This document shows, piece by piece, positions 5,639 through 9,973 of a DNA stretch of 9,973 nucleotides. The notes under the pieces were generated by a model. That model searched no databases and was not told where the DNA came from. It saw nothing but the letters and a program-made list of their open reading frames with translations. Position 1 is the stretch's first letter. Each line of letters opens with the position of its first letter. The stretch comes from Accumulibacter sp. GTDB taxonomy: Bacteria > Pseudomonadota > Gammaproteobacteria > Burkholderiales > Rhodocyclaceae. The translations under genes and the position numbers were made by a program. The stretch covers positions 1-9,973 of the forward strand of contig DPSD01000325.1 of NCBI GenBank assembly GCA_003538495.1, in the 5' to 3' direction.

Positions 5639-6769
5639 ATGCGTTGGCTCGTGATGATTCTGGTAGCGACGGCCTTGCTGGCGGGCTGCGGCAAGAAGGA
5701 GGCAGCACCCGAGGCGAGGCCCCCGGCCGAGGTGACGGTGATGACGGTCACCCCGCGCGACACGCCGGTCAGCTACGAGTACGTCGGCCAGACGCAAAGC
5801 TCACATCAGGTGCAGATCCGAGCGCGCGTCAACGGCTTCCTCGATCAGCGCGTCTACACCGAAGGCGCGATGGTCAAGGCCGGCGACGTGATGTTCCAGC
5901 AGGACAAGAAGCCGTTTCAGGCGCAGCTGGAAGTCGCGCGGGGCGGCCTGGCGGAGCAGCAGGCGCGCCTGCAGACGGCGAACGACAATCTCGCGCAGGT
6001 CAAGCCGCTGGCGGCGCTCAATGCGTTGAGCGTCAAGGATCTCGACGACGCGACCGGGCAGCAGCAGGCAGCGGCCGCGGCCGTACAGTCGGCAAAGGCC
6101 ACCGTCGTGCAGGCGCAGCTCAATCTCGGCTACACGACGATCACCACGCCGGTGACCGGACTCTCCAGCTTCGCGCGCGTGCAGGACGGCGCCTACGTCA
6201 ACGCCGAGAACAGCCTGCTCACCTACGTCGAGCAGATCGATCCGATCTGGGTGAATTTCACCCTGTCCGAGAACGACCTGCTCGCCTTGCGCAGCGAGCA
6301 GGCGGCGGGCGCGCTCAGACTGCCTCCGAAGGACGAGTACACGGTCGAGCTGGTGCTGGCCGACGGCTCTATTTTCCCGCACAAGGGCAAGATCACTTTC
6401 GCGAATGCCAGCTTCAACTCGCAGACCGGCACCTTCCTGCTGCGCGCAACGTTGCCCAATCCGTCGGGCGAGCTGCGGCCGGGGCAGTTCGTCCGGGTGC
6501 GGGTGTCGGGCGCCGTGCGCATCAACGCGATCAGGGTGCCGCAGCAGGCCGTGCTGCAGGGCGCGAAAGGGCATTTCGTCGTGGTGATCGACAAGGAGAG
6601 CAAGGCGGAGATCCGCGGTGTGCAGGTGGGGCAGTGGTACGGCGACGAGTGGTTCATCACCGCCGGCTTGAAGCCCGGCGACGTGGTCGCGACCGACGGC
6701 GTCGTGCGCCTTACGCCCGGCGCGCCGGTGAAGATCGTCCCGCCCGCGGCGCCGGCCGCCAGGCAGTAA
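5639..6769 (+). CDS. RND efflux periplasmic adaptor (membrane-fusion) lipoprotein
   Basis: 376 aa. The ATG at 5639 was chosen because GGAGG (5625-5629) precedes it and because it gives a lipoprotein signal ending L-L-A-G-C17. The open frame continues upstream to 5501 but has no signal-like sequence there. It follows the AcrA/MexA plan: beta-barrel start 30-55, lipoyl half-motif with IRARVNGFLDQRVYTEGAMVKAG (60-82), a short alpha-hairpin 90-160 rich in Gln and Ala, second lipoyl half with TTITTPVTGLSSFARVQDGAYV (166-187), beta-barrel 198-290, and membrane-proximal domain 295-365 (PQQAVLQG, GLKPGDVVATDG). Anchored by lipid to the inner membrane, it links the pump to an outer-membrane channel. 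The stop is followed after 19 bases by the pump gene, so the two are co-transcribed. The alpha-hairpin is short enough for a TolC-type or OprM-type partner; the partner is not in the window. Confidence 0.95.
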   Translation: MRWLVMILVATALLAGCGKKEAAPEARPPAEVTVMTVTPRDTPVSYEYVGQTQSSHQVQIRARVNGFLDQRVYTEGAMVKAGDVMFQQDKKPFQAQLEVARGGLAEQQARLQTANDNLAQVKPLAALNALSVKDLDDATGQQQAAAAAVQSAKATVVQAQLNLGYTTITTPVTGLSSFARVQDGAYVNAENSLLTYVEQIDPIWVNFTLSENDLLALRSEQAAGALRLPPKDEYTVELVLADGSIFPHKGKITFANASFNSQTGTFLLRATLPNPSGELRPGQFVRVRVSGAVRINAIRVPQQAVLQGAKGHFVVVIDKESKAEIRGVQVGQWYGDEWFITAGLKPGDVVATDGVVRLTPGAPVKIVPPAAPAARQ

Positions 6770-6788
6770 GCACCGGAGCCCGCGCCCA

Positions 6789-9700
6789 ATGTTCTCCCAT
6801 TTCTTTATCGACCGCCCGATCTTCTCGGCGGTCATCGCGCTGATCATCTCGGTCGTCGGCGTGGTGGCGATGGTGAAGCTGCCGATCGCCCAGTACCCGC
6901 AGGTAACGCCGATCCAGATCCAGGTGACGGCCACCTACCCCGGCGCCAATGCCACGCTCGTCGCGCAGAACGTCGGTGCGCCGATCGAGCAGCAGGTCAA
7001 CGGCGCCAACAACATGATCTACATGTCGTCGACCAACTCGTCCACCGGCAACTACACGCTGACGGTCTATTTCACCATCGACACGGACCCGGCGCTGGCG
7101 CAGGTGGACGTGCAGAACCGCGTCAGCCAGGCGATGGCACAGCTGCCGCAGTCGGTGCAGGCGCAGGGCGTGGACGTGCAGCAGAAGACCTCGACCTTCC
7201 TGATGGTGCTGGCGTTCTACTCGCCCGACGGGCGCTACGACGCGGACTTCATCTCCAATTACACCAACGTCCAGATCCTAGGGACGATCAACCGCATCAA
7301 CGGCGCCAACCAGGCGTCGATCTTCGGGGTTCCCGAGTACGCGATGCGCGTCTGGCTGAAGCCCGACCGGATGGCGCAGCTCGGCATCGGGACGAGCGAG
7401 ATCGCCAACGCGATCAAGAACCAGAACCAGCAGTTCGCGGTCGGCCGGATCGGCGCGCCGCCGACGCCGTATCCGGTGAAGCAGACGTTCCCGGTCACCA
7501 CCAGCACCATCACCGAGCCGTCGCAGTTCGACAACATGATCCTGCGCAGCCAGAACGCCGACGCCGCGCTGGTGCGGGTGAAGGATGTCGGCTACACCAA
7601 CCTCGGCGCGCAGAGCTACTCGCTGCGCACCAGCTACCAGGACAAGCCGGCGACGCTGATCGCGGTCTACCAGCAGCCCGGCGCCAACGCGCTGCAGGTC
7701 TCCAAGGAAGTGCGGGCCACGCTCAAGGAGCTGCAGAAGAGCTTCCCGGACGGCCTCGACTACGCGGTCGCGCTCGACACCACGCTGTTCGTGCAGGCGT
7801 CGATCGACGAGGTGGTGAAGACCTTCTTCGAGGCCGTGGTGCTGGTGGTGCTGGTGGTGTTCATCTTCCTGCACAGCCTGCGCCTGACGATCATCCCGAC
7901 GCTGGCGGTGCCGGTGTCGATCCTCGGCGCGCTGGTGGGGATGCTGGTGTTCGGCTTCTCGATCAACATGCTGACGCTGTTCGGCATGATCCTCGCCATC
8001 GGCCTGGTCGTCGACGACGCGATCGTGGTGGTGGAGAACACCGAGCGCAATATGGTCCAGTTCGGCCTGTCGCCGCGCGACGCGGCGAAGCGCGCGATGG
8101 ACGAGGTGTCGGGCCCGGTGATCGCGGTGGTGCTGGTGCTGAACGCGGTGTTCATCCCGGTGGCGTTCCTGGGCGGCATCACGGGCGCGCTCTACAAGCA
8201 GTTCGCCGTGACCATCGCCATTTCCGTGGTGTTCTCGGGCCTGGTCGCGCTGACGCTGTCGCCGGCGCTGGCGGCGATCCTGATCAAGGCCAAGCACGGG
8301 CAGAAGAAAGGCTTCTTCAAGTGGTTCGACGACAGCTTCGAGCGGATCACCAACGGCTACGTGAGCGGCGTCAAGTGGATCACGCGCCACTACCTGATCG
8401 GTCTCGCCGTGTTCGTCGCCGTGGTTGCGAGCACCGTGTTCATGTTCAGGCTGCTGCCCACCGCGTTCGTGCCGCAGGAGGACCAGGGCTACATCTTCGT
8501 CGCGTATTTCCTGCCCGACTCGGCGAGCCTCGACCGCACGGGCGACGTCGGCAGCGCTGCCGCGGCGATGGTGCGCAAGCACGAGGCGGTGGCCAACGTC
8601 TCGCAGGTCGACGGCTACAGCCTGATCGACTCGCAGATGAAGACCAACTTTGGCGTGCTGTTCGTGGCGCTGAAGGATTACGAGGAGCGCAAGACGCCCG
8701 CCCTTTCGGCCGACGCGCTGATCGCCGACCTGCGGCGAGAGTTCGGCGCCATCCAGGGCGGCCTGGTGGTGCCCGTGAACCCGCCGGCCATCCCCGGCCT
8801 GGGCGTCACCGCCGGCTTCCAGATGTGGATCGAACAAAAGGGCGCGGGCAACTACCAGCAGCTCTCCGACGTCGCCGAGAAGATCATCGCCAAGGCGCGC
8901 ACCCGGAAGGAGCTGACGGGGGTGAGTACCACCATCCGGGCCGACGGCCAGCAGCTGCTCGCCGACGTCGACCGCGAGAAGGCCGAAGTGCTCGGTGTGG
9001 CCGTGCAGGACGCCTACAACACGCTGCAGACCATGTTCGGGTCGCTCTACGTGAGCCAGTTCCCGAAGGACTCGCGGCTCTACCAGGTGGTGCTGCAGGC
9101 CGAGCCCAAGTATCGGATGACGCCGGAGGACATCGGCCGCTTCTACGTCAAGAACCGCCAGGGCGACATGGTGCCGCTGTCTGCGCTGGTCACCACGCGC
9201 TTCGTCACCGGCCCCGACCTCGTCACCCGCTTCAACAACTATCCGGCGATCGCGATCAACGGCTCGCCGGCACCGGGTGTGAGCTCCGGCGAGGCGCTGG
9301 CCGCGATCCGCGAGGTCGCGGCGGAAATCATGCCGAACGGTTACGGCTACGAATGGGCGGGTGAAGCGCGCGAGGAAGTTTCGTCGGGCTCCACGTCGGC
9401 CATCGCGTTCGTCTTCGGCCTGCTGTTCGTGTTCATGATCCTGGCGGCGCAGTACGAGAGCTGGTCGCTGCCCATCGGCGTGATGATGGCGGTGCCGTTC
9501 GCCATTCTGGGCGCGCTCGCCGCCATCGCGCTGCGCGGCATTCCCAACGACCTCTACTTCCAGATTGGCCTGTTGACGCTGATCGGCCTCGCCGCCAAGA
9601 ACGCGATCCTGATCGTCGAGTTCGCGGTGGAGATGAACCGCAAGGAAGGCAAGCCCTTCTTCGACGCGGCGGTCGAGGCGGCGCGGCTGCGCCTGCGGCC

Positions 9701-9973
9701 GATCATCATGACCTCGTTCGCTTTCGTGCTGGGTACCGTTCCGCTGGCGATTGCCACCGGCGCCTCGGCCAACAGCCGCCATTCGATAGGCACCGGCGTC
9801 ATCGGCGGGACGCTGGCGGCGACGATCATCGCGATCTTCTTCATCCCGATGTTCTACTGGCTGCTGGAAACGGTGAGCGCGAAGCTCTTCGGCGGCGCGC
9901 AGAGCCAGGCGATCGACACCGGCGAGAAGACGCCGGATGATGGCGCCGCCGCCGCGCCCACCGCCCCGCCCGG
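6789..9973 (+). CDS. RND multidrug efflux pump, HAE1 (AcrB-like) family, 3' end outside the window
   Basis: Inner-membrane proton/drug antiporter. The frame is open from ATG 6789 to the window end: 1061 complete codons with no stop. AcrB has 1049 aa, so only a short tail is missing. GGAG (6775-6778) lies 10 bases upstream. The start MFSHFFIDRPIFSAVIAL is typical of the family and makes the first transmembrane helix. The first periplasmic half spans about 30-335, helices 2-6 about 338-500, the second periplasmic half about 560-870 (opening at FVPQEDQGYIF), and helices 8-12 from about 872. The proton-relay residues are all present: D409-D410 (GLVVDDAIVVVEN), K937 (GLAAKNAILIVEF), R968 and T975, equivalent to AcrB D407/D408, K940, R971 and T978. 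The complete relay argues that the pump is functional. The visible tail after about 1035 is rich in Ala, Pro and Asp. Likely substrates are hydrophobic or amphiphilic compounds; specificity cannot be read from sequence. Confidence 0.96.
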   Translation, partial: MFSHFFIDRPIFSAVIALIISVVGVVAMVKLPIAQYPQVTPIQIQVTATYPGANATLVAQNVGAPIEQQVNGANNMIYMSSTNSSTGNYTLTVYFTIDTDPALAQVDVQNRVSQAMAQLPQSVQAQGVDVQQKTSTFLMVLAFYSPDGRYDADFISNYTNVQILGTINRINGANQASIFGVPEYAMRVWLKPDRMAQLGIGTSEIANAIKNQNQQFAVGRIGAPPTPYPVKQTFPVTTSTITEPSQFDNMILRSQNADAALVRVKDVGYTNLGAQSYSLRTSYQDKPATLIAVYQQPGANALQVSKEVRATLKELQKSFPDGLDYAVALDTTLFVQASIDEVVKTFFEAVVLVVLVVFIFLHSLRLTIIPTLAVPVSILGALVGMLVFGFSINMLTLFGMILAIGLVVDDAIVVVENTERNMVQFGLSPRDAAKRAMDEVSGPVIAVVLVLNAVFIPVAFLGGITGALYKQFAVTIAISVVFSGLVALTLSPALAAILIKAKHGQKKGFFKWFDDSFERITNGYVSGVKWITRHYLIGLAVFVAVVASTVFMFRLLPTAFVPQEDQGYIFVAYFLPDSASLDRTGDVGSAAAAMVRKHEAVANVSQVDGYSLIDSQMKTNFGVLFVALKDYEERKTPALSADALIADLRREFGAIQGGLVVPVNPPAIPGLGVTAGFQMWIEQKGAGNYQQLSDVAEKIIAKARTRKELTGVSTTIRADGQQLLADVDREKAEVLGVAVQDAYNTLQTMFGSLYVSQFPKDSRLYQVVLQAEPKYRMTPEDIGRFYVKNRQGDMVPLSALVTTRFVTGPDLVTRFNNYPAIAINGSPAPGVSSGEALAAIREVAAEIMPNGYGYEWAGEAREEVSSGSTSAIAFVFGLLFVFMILAAQYESWSLPIGVMMAVPFAILGALAAIALRGIPNDLYFQIGLLTLIGLAAKNAILIVEFAVEMNRKEGKPFFDAAVEAARLRLRPIIMTSFAFVLGTVPLAIATGASANSRHSIGTGVIGGTLAATIIAIFFIPMFYWLLETVSAKLFGGAQSQAIDTGEKTPDDGAAAAPTAPP

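Noticed and set aside
8321..9364. 347-codon + strand frame inside the pump gene
   Set aside because: It is an out-of-frame reading of the RND coding sequence, Arg-rich and without any domain.
7278..9782. Very long open frame on the - strand (834 codons)
   Set aside because: It lies wholly opposite the RND pump. Its product is a repetitive mix of Arg, His, Asp, Gln and Ala with no recognisable domain, the usual shadow of a high-GC gene with strong third-position bias.

Overview
The window reads as a high-GC Gram-negative chromosome segment. The genes have strong G/C third positions, clear GGAG-type ribosome binding sites, Sec signal peptides and lipoboxes, and an RND efflux pair. The gene families suggest a proteobacterium, possibly a betaproteobacterium; that placement is inference from protein style only. 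All supported genes are on the + strand. I see no tRNA, rRNA, CRISPR array, insertion sequence or phage gene.

Left part (1-3720): three genes for exported proteins. They are a Cys-type arylsulfatase with the uncommon formylglycine core C-T-A-G-R, a HAD-superfamily phosphatase-like protein with a cleavable signal peptide, and a SYLF (Ysc84-type) domain protein. Terminator-like hairpins lie in the two gaps between them, so they look like neighbouring short transcription units rather than one tight operon. Sulfatase plus phosphatase suggests removal of sulfate and phosphate from periplasmic or external esters; the SYLF protein's role is unknown.

Middle (3884-5571): a lipoprotein peptidyl-prolyl isomerase of the parvulin type, probably an envelope folding factor. 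It is followed by a broken MarC-family membrane protein gene. The two halves of MarC lie in different frames, and removing one G from a GGGG tract at 5026-5029 would rejoin them. The 3' end also looks degraded.

Right part (5639-9973): a two-gene RND efflux operon, with a lipoprotein membrane-fusion protein followed 19 bases later by an AcrB-like (HAE1) inner-membrane pump. The pump keeps the full set of proton-relay residues and runs off the right edge of the window near its C-terminus. The leader of this operon has a possible -10 box and a hairpin that would cover the ribosome binding site of the first gene. No outer-membrane channel gene and no regulator gene are in view.

No wholly new system is evident. 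The most checkable oddities are the MarC frameshift, the sulfatase motif variant and the leader hairpin of the efflux operon.
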